64,000 bases of DNA from Janibacter cremeus. GTDB lineage: Bacteria > Actinomycetota > Actinomycetes > Actinomycetales > Dermatophilaceae. Location: assembly GCF_013409205.1 (NCBI RefSeq), contig NZ_JACCAE010000001.1, forward strand, positions 1,178,001 through 1,242,000, in the 5' to 3' direction. Every line of letters starts with the position of its first letter. The first letter of the stretch is position 1. The position numbers and the translations under genes were made by a program. The notes below the pieces were generated by a model. The model made no database searches. It worked only from the letters and a program-made list of their open reading frames with translations, and had not been told where the DNA came from. Below are positions 7,476-16,802 of the stretch, one piece after another.

Positions 7476-9944
7476 TCAGCCCGGGAAGGCCCTCCGCGAG
7501 GCAAGGGCCTCCTCCAGCTCGGACTGCGCGTCGACCATCTTGCGGCGCACCCCCTGCTGCAGGTCAGCGCGGGCGAGGCAGGACCGCGACAGCGCGAGCG
7601 TCTCCTCGCTGACGAAGCGTGAGGGGTAGTTCATCGCGGTCACCTGCGAGAGGGCGTCCTCGCCGAGCCATGCGGTCATCCGCGGGACCTCGGTGAAGTA
7701 CCGCTCGACGTAGGGCTCGACGAGCGAGAGGTCCTCCGGCCCCCAGAAGCCGGCCGAGATGGCGACGAGCTCGTGGTTGCTGCGCTCCCGGTTGGTCGTC
7801 AGGTCCGCCCAGGCCTGCGCCTTCGCCTGAGCGGTGGGGATCGCGGCGCGGGCGGTCAGCGCGCCGAGCTGCCCGGTCATCGTCCTGTCCTCGGCCAGTG
7901 CACGGTCGATCTCCTCGGCGCCGATGACACCACGGCGGCTGAGCTGCCCCAGCAGGATCCACCGGAAGTCGGCATCGCCCTCGAGGCCGGCGGGCAGGTC
8001 GCGCCCGTCGGCCCAGGGCACCAAGCGGCCCTCGACGTCGTCCGTGGTGCGGGCGATCAGGCGGGCGGCGTGCAGCGCCCGTGAGGACCCCGGGTCGGCA
8101 GCGGCGAGGACCTTCTCACCGACGCGGGCCATGCGCGCCCTTGCGGCGCTCTCCTCCTCGTCCGGCAGCAGCACGCGGATGACGCGACCGGTCAGGTGCA
8201 TCCCGGCGCGGGAGAAGATCGAGTCGTTGTCCTCGGTGACCAGCGCGTCCTCGCCGAGGTCGACCAGCAGGCGCGGGTCGACGCGCGCCATGGCAACGCC
8301 ATCCCGCAGCCCGATCCAGATGACCGCCCGCGCCTGGGCGTCGGACAGCATCGGCAGCTGGCCGCGCAGGGCGTCGAGGGACTGCTCGTCGAGGATGGGC
8401 GTGGCCCACGTACGGTCGCCGGCGTTCGGCAGCACGAGGGGCGCCTCCATGTCGACGCCGGGCACGGTGGCCTCGGTTCCCTCGAGGGTGAGGTCGACGC
8501 GGGAGGTCTGCACGCCCCCTTCGTAGGTCGCGATGTCGAGGACGTGCGGACGCTCCGCGGGGTACTCCTCCGGAGCGGTACGGCAGAGCGTCCCGGCCAT
8601 CCGGGCCACCTCGAGGGCGTCGACACCGGCGGTCTCGAGCCAGCCGCGGCTCCACGTGTCCAGCTCGCGCCCGCTCGCCTCCTCCATCGCGCGCAGGAAG
8701 TCCGCGAGCGTGCCGTTGCCGAAGGAGTGCGCGCTCAGGTACGCCCGGATACCGGTGAGGAAGGCGTCGTCCCCGATGAACTCGATCAGCTGGCGGATGA
8801 CCGCGGCGCCCTTGGCGTAGGAGATGCCGTCGAAGTTGGCGAGGGCGGACTTCGCATCGGGTGCGGGTGAGCCGGCGACCGGGTGGGTCGAGGGCTTGCG
8901 CTCGGCCGAGTAACCCCATGACTTGCGCGACATCGTCGAGTCGATCCACGCCTCCGTGTACTCCGTGGCCTCCACCAGGCAGCGGTGGGCCATGTACTCG
9001 GCGAAGGACTCGTTGAGCCACAGGTCATCCCACCACTGCGGGCTGACGAGGTCGCCGAACCACATGTGCGCCATCTCGTGGCTGATCGTGTTGGCGCGGG
9101 TGAGCAGCTCGTCGCGCCCCACCGCCCCGCGGAAGAGGTAGGAGTCTCGCAGCACGACGCAGCCGGGGTTCTCCATCGCGCCGGCGTTGAACTCCGGGAC
9201 GAAGACCTGGTCGTAGTCGTCGAAGGGGTAGCGGATGCCGAAGATCGAGTGGAAGTAGTCGAAGCTGGCCCGGGTCACCGCGAGCATCTCGTCCGCGTGC
9301 TCCCGGAGCTGCCCGGCCATCGACGCACGCGCCCACAAGCCGAGGTTGATCCCGTCGTGCTCGTCGTGCACGGACACGTACGGCCCGGCGCACAGCGCGA
9401 CGAAGTACGTGGACAGCGGCTTGGTCTCCGCGAGGTGCCACACGCCCCCTTCGCTGACCGTCGAGGCACCGTTGCCGATGACCTTCCACTGCTCCGGAGC
9501 CTGGACGGACACCGCGTAGGGGGCCTTGATGTCGGGCTGGTCGAGGCAGGCGAAGACCGCGGGCGCGGCGTCGAGGAAAAGGTGGCTGAAGACGTAGTCC
9601 TCGCCGTCGGCGGGGTCGGTCGCCCGGTGCAGGCCCTCGCCGTCGTGGCTGAAACCCATCGTCGCCTCGACCTCTACCACGTGCTCACCGGCGGTCACCG
9701 TCAACGGCAGTCGCCCCTGCTCGAGGGAGGCCACGTCGAGCGGCTGTCCGTCGAGGGTGGCCGAGTGCAGCGTGACCGGCTTGCAGTCGAGGAAGGTCGT
9801 CCCGTCACCGCGGGCGGTGAGGTGGATGCGGGTGCGGGAGCGAAAGGTCTCGGGCCCCCGGTCGAGGTCGAGCTCGACCTCCATCCGGGTCACGGACAGC
9901 AGGTCGGCGCGGTGGACGGCTTCGTCACGGGTCAGGGAGGGCAC
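7476..9944 (-). CDS. pepN: Aminopeptidase N (M1 family zinc metallopeptidase)
   Basis: An 822-aa protein of normal PepN length that removes N-terminal residues from peptides in the cytosol. The substrate-anchoring GAMEN motif is seen in EFNAGAMENPG near residue 252; the zinc site is HEMAH (His289, Glu290, His293) with third ligand Glu312 in NESFAEY, the expected HExxH-18-E spacing. The C-terminal ERAP1-like helical domain follows. The start is GTG, with AGGATG 7 nt upstream. It is divergent from the PucR-type regulator and convergent with the quinone oxidoreductase; probably monocistronic. Confidence 0.96.
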   Translation of the reverse strand: MPSLTRDEAVHRADLLSVTRMEVELDLDRGPETFRSRTRIHLTARGDGTTFLDCKPVTLHSATLDGQPLDVASLEQGRLPLTVTAGEHVVEVEATMGFSHDGEGLHRATDPADGEDYVFSHLFLDAAPAVFACLDQPDIKAPYAVSVQAPEQWKVIGNGASTVSEGGVWHLAETKPLSTYFVALCAGPYVSVHDEHDGINLGLWARASMAGQLREHADEMLAVTRASFDYFHSIFGIRYPFDDYDQVFVPEFNAGAMENPGCVVLRDSYLFRGAVGRDELLTRANTISHEMAHMWFGDLVSPQWWDDLWLNESFAEYMAHRCLVEATEYTEAWIDSTMSRKSWGYSAERKPSTHPVAGSPAPDAKSALANFDGISYAKGAAVIRQLIEFIGDDAFLTGIRAYLSAHSFGNGTLADFLRAMEEASGRELDTWSRGWLETAGVDALEVARMAGTLCRTAPEEYPAERPHVLDIATYEGGVQTSRVDLTLEGTEATVPGVDMEAPLVLPNAGDRTWATPILDEQSLDALRGQLPMLSDAQARAVIWIGLRDGVAMARVDPRLLVDLGEDALVTEDNDSIFSRAGMHLTGRVIRVLLPDEEESAARARMARVGEKVLAAADPGSSRALHAARLIARTTDDVEGRLVPWADGRDLPAGLEGDADFRWILLGQLSRRGVIGAEEIDRALAEDRTMTGQLGALTARAAIPTAQAKAQAWADLTTNRERSNHELVAISAGFWGPEDLSLVEPYVERYFTEVPRMTAWLGEDALSQVTAMNYPSRFVSEETLALSRSCLARADLQQGVRRKMVDAQSELEEALASRRAFPG

Positions 9945-10044
9945 ACGGGCATCCTGTCACCGTTGTCGCCGGCGCGACTGCTCCGGCTGCCTAGACTGGC
10001 GGCACACGGCGGCGAGGAGGTCGACGGCAGCGGATGGAGGCGAC

Positions 10045-11265
10045 ATGGACACCAGCGAGGAGCACGGTCTGCTGTCACAGTTGCTCACCAGTGCCCGCGC
10101 GGAGCGTGTGGAGCCCATCACCGAACGTCTCGTCGCGTCCATCGCGCGGGAGAACTTCGCCTACGACTTCAGCGGGGTCGTCCCCGACGGCGACCTGTGG
10201 CGCTCCTGCCACGACAACGTCGAGCGGGTGCTGGACATGCTGGTCGTCGCGGTCCGACCCGACGGCAGCCTGACGTCGGTCGAGGACATGGATCTGCTGT
10301 TCGACGCGGCCAGAGCCACCGGTCGACGCCGCGCCAAGCAGGGCCTGCCCCTCGACGACGTGCTGCGGTCCTACCGCATCGGCGGCCGCCTGATCTGGGA
10401 GGACCTCGTCGAACGCGCCGACCCGCCGCTCGACTCCAAGAGCTTCCGCGATCTCGGTGTGTGGCTCTGGGCCAGCGTCGACAAGTCCTCGGCCGAGGTG
10501 GCCAGCTCCTACCGCAGAGTCGAGCAGCAGATGCTGCACGCCGACTCACAGCGGATGGCAGCGTTGTGGGAAGGCCTGCTCAGCGGTCGCGCCCGGGAGC
10601 AGGCCTTTGCGCACGAGGCGGCCCGCGCCATGGACGTGCCGGCATCCTCTGCGCTGCTGGTGCTGCTGGTGCACGACAGCACCCCACAGGACGCAGCCGG
10701 TGCGGTCGATCCCGTCGTACAGCCTCTCGGAGCGGGGGCCGTGTGGCAGGGGCGGGCCGGGGGTGACGTCATCGCCCTCGTCACCCTGTCCGCGCAGGGC
10801 GATCACCGCCCTGTGCTCGATGCGCTGACCGGGCTGTCCGGCGTCGATGGCGGTGTATCCGGCGTCTGTCACGGCTTGGCCGACGTCGACGATGCCTTCG
10901 AGCAGGCTCGGGTGGCGGCCGAGGGGCTCGGTTCGGGCAGTGGCATCGCTGCCTACGACGAGCGGCTCGTGCCCGCCCTGCTGCTCAGCTCGCCCCAGAT
11001 CACCCGCCGGCTCATCGCGTACTGGCTCGGGCCCCTCCTCGACCTGCCCGACGCGGAGCGGGCCGAGCTGGTGCTGACCTTGGCGGCATGGGCCGAGGCA
11101 GGTGGGTCGACCAGTCGTGCCGCCCTGGCGTTGCCGTGTCACCGCAACACCGTGCTCAATCGCCTGCGGCGGATCTCGGCCCTGACCGGTCACCGGCTCC
11201 TGGACACCCCACCGCCAGTGGGTCTGTCGCTGGCCCTGCAGGCCCACTCGCTCGACATCGCCTGA
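10045..11265 (+). CDS. PucR-type helix-turn-helix transcriptional regulator
   Basis: A 406-aa protein. The C-terminus (about residues 340-406) carries the PucR helix-turn-helix: LAAWAEAGGSTSRAALAL, then CHRNTVLNRLRRIS and ALTGHRL, where the conserved HRNTV.NRL.RI core is clear. The N-terminal two thirds is helical (RsbRD/GGDEF-like arrangement of the CdaR/PucR class) and probably senses a ligand. The start is fixed by GGAGG 3 nt before the ATG. It lies 142 bp upstream of and in the same direction as the isoquinoline oxidoreductase-type genes, so local control of those genes is plausible but inferred. A TAGACT -10-like hexamer is at 9992-9997. Confidence 0.88.
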   Translation: MDTSEEHGLLSQLLTSARAERVEPITERLVASIARENFAYDFSGVVPDGDLWRSCHDNVERVLDMLVVAVRPDGSLTSVEDMDLLFDAARATGRRRAKQGLPLDDVLRSYRIGGRLIWEDLVERADPPLDSKSFRDLGVWLWASVDKSSAEVASSYRRVEQQMLHADSQRMAALWEGLLSGRAREQAFAHEAARAMDVPASSALLVLLVHDSTPQDAAGAVDPVVQPLGAGAVWQGRAGGDVIALVTLSAQGDHRPVLDALTGLSGVDGGVSGVCHGLADVDDAFEQARVAAEGLGSGSGIAAYDERLVPALLLSSPQITRRLIAYWLGPLLDLPDAERAELVLTLAAWAEAGGSTSRAALALPCHRNTVLNRLRRISALTGHRLLDTPPPVGLSLALQAHSLDIA

Positions 11266-11288
11266 GCCCGACACGTCAGGGCCCTCGT

Positions 11289-11303
11289 TGTGCAGAACGC
11301 ACA
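11289..11303. promoter_or_regulatory. Inverted repeat upstream of the exported molybdenum hydroxylase
   Basis: TGTGCagaacGCACA lies in the 142-bp gap between the PucR-type regulator and the large-subunit gene, 105 bp before its ATG. Symmetry and position make it a candidate operator, perhaps for the adjacent regulator; no known consensus was matched. Confidence 0.35.
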
Positions 11304-11407
11304 CAGTTGTCCTGCGCATCGTGGGCCGCGCCGCATGGCAAGGGGCGCCGTCACGCGGTCTACTTGCTGGTAGCACACGACAGCGCCGTCGAGATCGGGA
11401 GAACTGC

Positions 11408-13732
11408 ATGACCGACGTCCGACCCACCAATCCGCGCGAGCCATCCACCCCCGGGGCCAGCCGCCGCGCCTTCATCGGCTACGTGATGGCCGGTGCCACA
11501 CTCGCGACAGCCGCAGACATGACCTTGGGCAGCGAGCCCGCGGATGCCGCCATCCCCACGCCGCCTCAGATACCCGAGGTCATGGACCTCAACGACCTGC
11601 TGACCCTGGCGGCCCAGCCCACCGCGAACCTCATCACCGTCACGATCGGCGAGGACGGTCGCGCCTCCTTCGCGCTGCCACGCGCCGAGGTCGGTCAGGG
11701 CATCGTCACCTCCAGCGCGATGATGATCGCCGAGGAGCTGGACCTGCCGGTGGACAAGGTCGACGTCACCCTGGCCCAGGCCCGCCCGGAGCTGGTGTTC
11801 AACCAGCTGACCGGTGGGTCGAACACGACGATCTCCACCTACACCCCGATCCGCGTGGCGGCCGCGCTCGCCAAACAGCGGCTCCTCGAGGCGGCCGCGA
11901 CCGTCCTCGGCGACACCGTCGACGCGCTGGTGGCCAAGGGCGGCCTGATCACCGACAGCACCGGCGCCAGCATCGGCTACGGCGAGCTGTCGGCGAAGGC
12001 CGCGGTCGCCGAGACCGTCCGGGCCGAGGTCAACCTGAAGTCCCGCTCGCAGCACACGGTCATCGGCACCCCGCAACGTCGCACCGATGCCCGCGCCGCG
12101 GTGACCGGAGCCAAGGTCTTCGCGATGGACCTCGACGTGCCCGACGCCCTTCCGACGATGGTCGCCCGCCCGCCGACACACAACGGCGCCCCCGTCCGCC
12201 TGCGCAACCAGTCCGCGATCACGGCGATGCCCGGGGTCACCGACGTCGCCGTGGTCCCCACCGGGGTCGCGGTGCGCGCCAAGACCTTCGGCCAGTGCAT
12301 CGACGCCGTCATCGAGATGGACGTGGAGTGGGAAGGGGGGAAGCTGGCCGGCGAGGACGACGCCTCGGTCCTCGCGAACCTCAAGAACGCCGAGCTGCCG
12401 ATGGCGGTTCCGAAGGTGCCCCTGCTTGCCAAGCAGGTGGACGCCGAGTTCACCTTCCGCTTCCGCAGCAACTCCTCGCTCGAGCCCAACTGCGCCATCG
12501 CCGACGTGCGGTCCGGCTCGGCGCGGATCTGGGGATCGATGAAGTCCCCGGTCGTCGCCCAGGAGGAGATCGCCGCCGAGCTCGGCCTGCCCATCTCCTC
12601 GGTGAACGTCGAGGTCACCCAGGGTGGGGGGTCCTTCGGCCGCAAGCTCTTCCACGACGCGGCGCTCGAGGCGTCCCGGATCTCGAAGGCGATGGGCAAA
12701 CCGGTGAAGCTGATGTGGCACCGGGCGGACGAGCCGCGCCAGGGGCGGCTGCACCCGATGTGCACCTCCCGGGTGCGGGCCACCCACCTGCTGGGTCAGG
12801 TGCTCTCCTTCGAGCAGCGGCACACCAGCGTCAAGACCGACTTCGGGCACGGCCTGGGCGAGATCATCACCGGGCAGGTCGCGAAGCTGCCTGTCGGGGA
12901 CCTCACCTTCTCGCAGACGATCTTCACGCTCACCCAGGAGATCCCCTACAACTTCGGCGTCGTCACCCAGCTGCTCAACGAGACCGACGACCGCTTCAAC
13001 ACCGGCAGCATGCGCAACATCTACTCCCCCGACGTGCGCGTGGCGAACGAGCTCGTCGTCGACGAGCTGGCCCGCAGCATGCGCAAGGACCCGGTCGCCT
13101 TCCGCCGCTCATTCCTGCGCAACGACCGGGCCAGGGCCGCCCTGGACCGGGTCGCCGAGGTGGGCGAGTGGGGCCGGGACCTGCCCGAGGGCGTCACCCA
13201 GGGTGTGGCGATCCACAAGGAGTACAAGGGCGTCACGGCGTGCCTCGTCGAGCTCGACATGCGACCCGAGACGGTCAACCGGGACATCCGCGCAGCCGTC
13301 ACGGGACCGCGGGTGACCAAGGTCGTCTTCGCTGTCGACGCCGGTCTGGTCATCAACCCGACCGGGCTGGACGCGCAGATGCTCGGCGGGGTCATGGACG
13401 GCATCGCGCTCGCCCTCACCTCCAGCTGCCACTTCGATGAGGGCCACTTCCTCGAGGCCAGCTGGGACAACTACTTCTACACGCGCCAGTGGAACGCCCC
13501 GCCGGAGCTGCGCGTGGAGATCATGCCCTCCCAGGAGGGCCAGCCCGGCGGTGCCGGCGAGGCCGGGGTCGCGGCGAGCTTCGCGGCCATCGCCTGCGCG
13601 TACGCGCGGGCCACCGGCAGGATGCCGACCGAGTTCCCGATCAATCACGCCGACCCGGTCGCCTTCGAGCCGAAGCCCTTCGTGCCCTCGGTCCCGCAGT
13701 CGCCGACCAATGGCCTGAACTACACCTACTGA
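11408..13732 (+). CDS. Tat-exported molybdopterin-binding subunit, isoquinoline 1-oxidoreductase beta type
   Basis: A 774-aa large subunit of the IorB branch of molybdenum hydroxylases. The N-terminus has a twin-arginine signal (SRRAFIG, residues 18-24, then a hydrophobic stretch and ADA near residue 47), so the enzyme is likely folded with cofactor in the cytosol and exported. Family motifs include GGGSFGRK (cofactor binding) and QPGGAGEAGVA near the C-terminus, with the conserved active-site Glu. The small subunit follows 10 bp later; no FAD subunit is present, as is usual for this branch, whose electrons go to cytochromes or quinones. The substrate could be an aldehyde or N-heteroaromatic; not determinable here. 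Confidence 0.9.
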   Translation: MTDVRPTNPREPSTPGASRRAFIGYVMAGATLATAADMTLGSEPADAAIPTPPQIPEVMDLNDLLTLAAQPTANLITVTIGEDGRASFALPRAEVGQGIVTSSAMMIAEELDLPVDKVDVTLAQARPELVFNQLTGGSNTTISTYTPIRVAAALAKQRLLEAAATVLGDTVDALVAKGGLITDSTGASIGYGELSAKAAVAETVRAEVNLKSRSQHTVIGTPQRRTDARAAVTGAKVFAMDLDVPDALPTMVARPPTHNGAPVRLRNQSAITAMPGVTDVAVVPTGVAVRAKTFGQCIDAVIEMDVEWEGGKLAGEDDASVLANLKNAELPMAVPKVPLLAKQVDAEFTFRFRSNSSLEPNCAIADVRSGSARIWGSMKSPVVAQEEIAAELGLPISSVNVEVTQGGGSFGRKLFHDAALEASRISKAMGKPVKLMWHRADEPRQGRLHPMCTSRVRATHLLGQVLSFEQRHTSVKTDFGHGLGEIITGQVAKLPVGDLTFSQTIFTLTQEIPYNFGVVTQLLNETDDRFNTGSMRNIYSPDVRVANELVVDELARSMRKDPVAFRRSFLRNDRARAALDRVAEVGEWGRDLPEGVTQGVAIHKEYKGVTACLVELDMRPETVNRDIRAAVTGPRVTKVVFAVDAGLVINPTGLDAQMLGGVMDGIALALTSSCHFDEGHFLEASWDNYFYTRQWNAPPELRVEIMPSQEGQPGGAGEAGVAASFAAIACAYARATGRMPTEFPINHADPVAFEPKPFVPSVPQSPTNGLNYTY

Positions 13733-13742
13733 GGAGCTTGCC

Positions 13743-14219
13743 ATGTCCAGTCACACCTTCGTCCTCAACGGCGAGAAGGTCACGGTCGACGTCGAGCCCG
13801 GCGTACGCCTGCTGTGGGTCCTGCGTGACGTCCTGGGCGTCACCGGCCCGAAGTACGGATGCGGCATCAACGTCTGCAAGGCCTGTACGTCGCACGTCAA
13901 CGGCAAGGCGATGAATCCCTGCTCGGTCCCGGTCGACCAGATCTCCCCCGACGACGAGATCACCACGATCGAGGGCCTGGCCGACACCGTCGAGAAGGAC
14001 CTGCACCCGATGCAGGAGGCGTGGATCGAGCACGACGTCGCGCAGTGCGGCTACTGCCAGCCGGGCCAGATCATGGCCGCGGTCGCCCTCGTGCGCAAGG
14101 TCCGCGAGGAGGGTCGCGCGATCAGCGAGGCCGACCTCGACGGCATCCGCAACATCTGCCGCTGCGGCACCTACACCCGCATCCGCGAGGCGATCCGCAC
14201 CGGCGAGCAGCACATGTGA
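13743..14219 (+). CDS. 2Fe-2S small subunit, isoquinoline 1-oxidoreductase alpha type
   Basis: A 158-aa electron-transfer partner of the preceding large subunit. The first 2Fe-2S cluster is YGCGINVCKACTSHVNGK plus a later Cys (NPC); the second is CGYCQPGQIM with CRCGTYTRI, the CGYCQPGQ form being typical of IorA-like subunits. A GAGGAG ribosome binding site spans the upstream stop codon. It has no signal of its own, so it probably travels with the Tat-carrying large subunit. A hairpin just past the stop probably ends the transcript. Confidence 0.93.
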   Translation: MSSHTFVLNGEKVTVDVEPGVRLLWVLRDVLGVTGPKYGCGINVCKACTSHVNGKAMNPCSVPVDQISPDDEITTIEGLADTVEKDLHPMQEAWIEHDVAQCGYCQPGQIMAAVALVRKVREEGRAISEADLDGIRNICRCGTYTRIREAIRTGEQHM

Positions 14220-14224
14220 CGAGA

Positions 14225-14271
14225 CATGGCGAGGTGTGGCATCCCGATCAGGACTGCCGCCCCTCGCCATG
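14225..14271. terminator. Inverted repeat between convergent iorA-like gene and htpX
   Basis: Perfect 10-bp arms, CATGGCGAGG (14225-14234) and CCTCGCCATG (14262-14271), separated by 27 nt, fill the 60-bp gap between two convergent stop codons. A bidirectional terminator is the simplest reading; the large loop lowers certainty. Confidence 0.4.
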
Positions 14272-14279
14272 AATCGGCA

Positions 14280-15134
14280 TCAGGAAGAACTCTGCGGCCC
14301 GCGGGCCATCGCCTGCAGGCGCTCGATCCGCTGATCCATCGGCGGGTGGGTGGAGAAGAGCTTCGAGACGTCCTTCGCATTGAAGGGGTTGGCGATCATC
14401 ATGTGCGAGGTGTTCTGCAGCTCCTGGGTGGGCTGCAACGGCGCCTTGGCCACCCCGTGCTGGAGCTTGTTCAACGCCGAGGCCAGCGCCAGCGGGTCAC
14501 CGGTGAGCTCGGCACCGTCCTCGTCGGCGTCGTACTCGCGGGTACGGCTGATCGCCATCTGGATGACCATCGCCGCGACCGGCGCGAGCAGTGCCACGGC
14601 GATGGCGGCGATCGGGTTGCGGTCGCGCCCGCCGAACCACAGGCCGATCGAGGCGACCGAGGAGATGACACCGGCGATCGCGCCGGCGACCGAGCTGGTG
14701 AGGATGTCCCGGTTGTAGACGTGCATCAGCTCGTGGCCCAGGACGCCGCGCAGCTCGCGCTCGTCGAGCAGCTCGAGGATCCCCTCGGTGCAGCACACGG
14801 CGGCGTGCTCGGGGTTGCGGCCGGTGGCGAAGGCGTTGGGTGCCCGCGTGGGCGAGACGTACAGGCGCGGCATCGGCTGGTCCGCCTTCTGGCTCAGCTC
14901 CTGCACGATCCGGTACATCCCCGGGAACTGCATCGGGTCGGCCGGCTGGGCGCGCATCGCCTTGATCGCCAGCTTGTCGGAGTTCCAGTACGAGTACGCG
15001 GTCATCCCGACGCCGACGAGGCCGAAGAGCCACATGAACATGCTGCCGCCGAGCGCATAGCCCACGAGCAGGAGCAGCGTGAAGATCCCGCCGAAGAGCG
15101 CTGCCGTCTTCAGCCCGTTGAAGTGGTTGTGCAT
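14280..15134 (-). CDS. htpX: Membrane zinc metalloprotease HtpX (M48)
   Basis: A 284-aa inner-membrane quality-control protease. Two N-terminal transmembrane segments (GLKTAALFGGIFTLLLLVGY and the next 20 residues) precede the catalytic site HELMH, followed by a second hydrophobic pair and the Glu ligand region SRTREYDADEDGAEL. The length equals the family norm. It lies 24 bp downstream of nuoN of the second complex I cluster in the same direction, so it may be read through from that operon, but no clear Shine-Dalgarno lies before its ATG. It may take part in turnover of membrane proteins under stress (family knowledge). Confidence 0.95.
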   Translation of the reverse strand: MHNHFNGLKTAALFGGIFTLLLLVGYALGGSMFMWLFGLVGVGMTAYSYWNSDKLAIKAMRAQPADPMQFPGMYRIVQELSQKADQPMPRLYVSPTRAPNAFATGRNPEHAAVCCTEGILELLDERELRGVLGHELMHVYNRDILTSSVAGAIAGVISSVASIGLWFGGRDRNPIAAIAVALLAPVAAMVIQMAISRTREYDADEDGAELTGDPLALASALNKLQHGVAKAPLQPTQELQNTSHMMIANPFNAKDVSKLFSTHPPMDQRIERLQAMARGPQSSS

Positions 15135-15158
15135 GTCAGTCCCAACGTCGAAGGAGGG

Positions 15159-16802
15159 TCATCTCGTTCCCGCACCCAGCAGCAGCACCGGCAGGACGGT
15201 GGCGGTCAGGAGCACCAGGCCGGCGACGACGGCGACCACCGTGCCCGTCCGCGTGACGGTCTCCGGCTCCCGCGGGACGTCCTCGGGCAGCAGGACCAGC
15301 GCCAGCCAACGCAGGTAGACCACGAAACCGAGCGCGGCGGCCACGACCGCAGGCAGCGCGATCCACCAGAGCCCGGCATCCGCGAGGGGGCGCAGCGCGA
15401 CGAACTTCGCGAGCAGGCCGGCCACGCCGGGTGGCAGCCCGGCGAGGGTGAGCAGACCCATCCCGAGGAGGGTGGCGTGGACGGGGCGACGCCGCGCCAG
15501 CCCGCGGTCCTGGAGCAGGGTCCGCCCACCACGGGGTGAGAGATCGGCGACGACCGCGAGCACCGTGGTGACCGCGACGATGTAGACGGCGAGGTAGCCG
15601 ATGGCCGCGTCCGTGTCGCCGGCGGCGAGTGGGGCGACGACCCAGCCCCCCTGGGTGACGGCGGACCAGGCGATGAGGCGAAGGGGGTCGCTCGCCCGGA
15701 GCGCGAGGACGGCGCCCACGAGCATGGAGGTCACGGCCAGCACGCCCACCACCGGCGCGAGCTCGGGCAGCACGCCGGCGGCGCCCTCCATGACGGCGAT
15801 GAGCGCCCCGAGCGCCGCGATGGCCGAGACGCTGGCCAGGAGCATCGTCACGCTGGCACCGGCGCGCGGGTAGGTGGCCGGGGCCCAGGCGTGGAAGGGC
15901 ACGAGCGAGAGCTTGAAGGCGAGCGCCGCGAGCAGCAGCACCAGACCGAGGGTGAGCACGGCGCGGGTCTGCTCCTCCTGCGATGCGGCCCAGGCTGCTC
16001 CTCCCCCGAGGCGGATGCTGCCGGTGGCGCTCACCCAGAGCCCGGCTCCGACCACGGCGATGCCGAAGGAACTGATCGAGGTCATGATCAGCGGCACGGC
16101 CCCGCTGTCGCGAGGGTTCCCGCGCAGGACCGCGAGCGCGACGACCGGGAGCGTGGCCAGCTCCAGCCCGACGAGCCAGGTGCCCAGGTCGACGGCGACG
16201 GCGACGGTGGTGGCACCGGTGACGGTGGCCAGGAGCAGTGCGGTCTCGACCCCGAGATCGGCCCCTCCTCCGCCCCGGTCCCTGAGGTGCGACGAAGGAG
16301 CCTCGAAGGGACGCCCCGTCGTTTCGAGGCTCGGCCGCGGACGGCCTCGCGCCTCAACCACCGGAACGCTGGCTTGGGTCCCACGTTCCGCGTGGGCGGA
16401 GTGAGGAGCGCCAGCGACGAGCCTCGAAGCCATCGGGCCACCCAGGACCGCGAGCACGGCGAGCCCTGCGGCTGCGGCGAGCGCCTGCAGGAGCGCATCC
16501 GACGGGCCGACGTGGAGCAGGCAGTGACCGATGTCGGCCCTCTCGGGGGCGCTCACGTGCAGGGCAGGGTCGCCGGGCAGGCAGACCGTGCCCAGTGTCC
16601 CCTCGGTCGCGACCCGCAGGCGAAGGGAGATCGCCGCCCCGGGCCCGAGGAGCAGCGCGAGCACGCCGACGAGCAGGGCCGGGGTGCGGCGGCGTGGCCA
16701 GAGGGCGTCGAGTGCGAGGACGAGCACGGCGCCGATCGCCGGCGCGAGGACCGGTCCGGCGACCAGGACGTCGATCTGCGGGGGCGTGGCGCTCGGCATC
16801 AT
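15159..16802 (-). CDS. nuoN: NADH-quinone oxidoreductase subunit N, cluster 1 (repeat-bearing)
   Basis: A 547-aa antiporter-like membrane subunit of complex I. Conserved proton-channel residues are visible: the TM5 Glu in GLELATLPVVAL and the TM7 Lys in ALAFKLSLVPFHAWAP. Between two hydrophobic segments, residues 125-174 are hydrophilic, rich in Arg, Ser and Pro, and are encoded by a dispersed intergenic-type repeat kept in frame (16283-16429); this stretch has no counterpart in ordinary NuoN. The start is one of two tandem ATGs (16802 or 16799) overlapping the nuoM stop. Last subunit gene of the cluster; htpX follows. It is probably still folded and functional, because the insert falls in a loop. 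Confidence 0.9.
   Translation of the reverse strand: MMPSATPPQIDVLVAGPVLAPAIGAVLVLALDALWPRRRTPALLVGVLALLLGPGAAISLRLRVATEGTLGTVCLPGDPALHVSAPERADIGHCLLHVGPSDALLQALAAAAGLAVLAVLGGPMASRLVAGAPHSAHAERGTQASVPVVEARGRPRPSLETTGRPFEAPSSHLRDRGGGGADLGVETALLLATVTGATTVAVAVDLGTWLVGLELATLPVVALAVLRGNPRDSGAVPLIMTSISSFGIAVVGAGLWVSATGSIRLGGGAAWAASQEEQTRAVLTLGLVLLLAALAFKLSLVPFHAWAPATYPRAGASVTMLLASVSAIAALGALIAVMEGAAGVLPELAPVVGVLAVTSMLVGAVLALRASDPLRLIAWSAVTQGGWVVAPLAAGDTDAAIGYLAVYIVAVTTVLAVVADLSPRGGRTLLQDRGLARRRPVHATLLGMGLLTLAGLPPGVAGLLAKFVALRPLADAGLWWIALPAVVAAALGFVVYLRWLALVLLPEDVPREPETVTRTGTVVAVVAGLVLLTATVLPVLLLGAGTR
16283..16429. repeat. Composite dispersed repeat inside nuoN (cluster 1)
   Basis: Modules read on the plus strand: a 26-bp module with GACGAAGGAGCCTCGAAG (16283-16308); a module from GTTTCGAGGCTC through CGCCTCAACCACCGG to GCTGGCT (16321-16374); a hairpin module TGGGTCCCACG..CGTGGGC (16375-16397); and a second GAGCCTCGAAG end (to 16429). 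TTCGAGGCTC and GAGCCTCGAA form inverted ends. The same modules recur at 22593-22735 and 36899-36944, with remnants at 7385-7440 and 26984-27006. The total length keeps the nuoN frame open. Confidence 0.85.
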
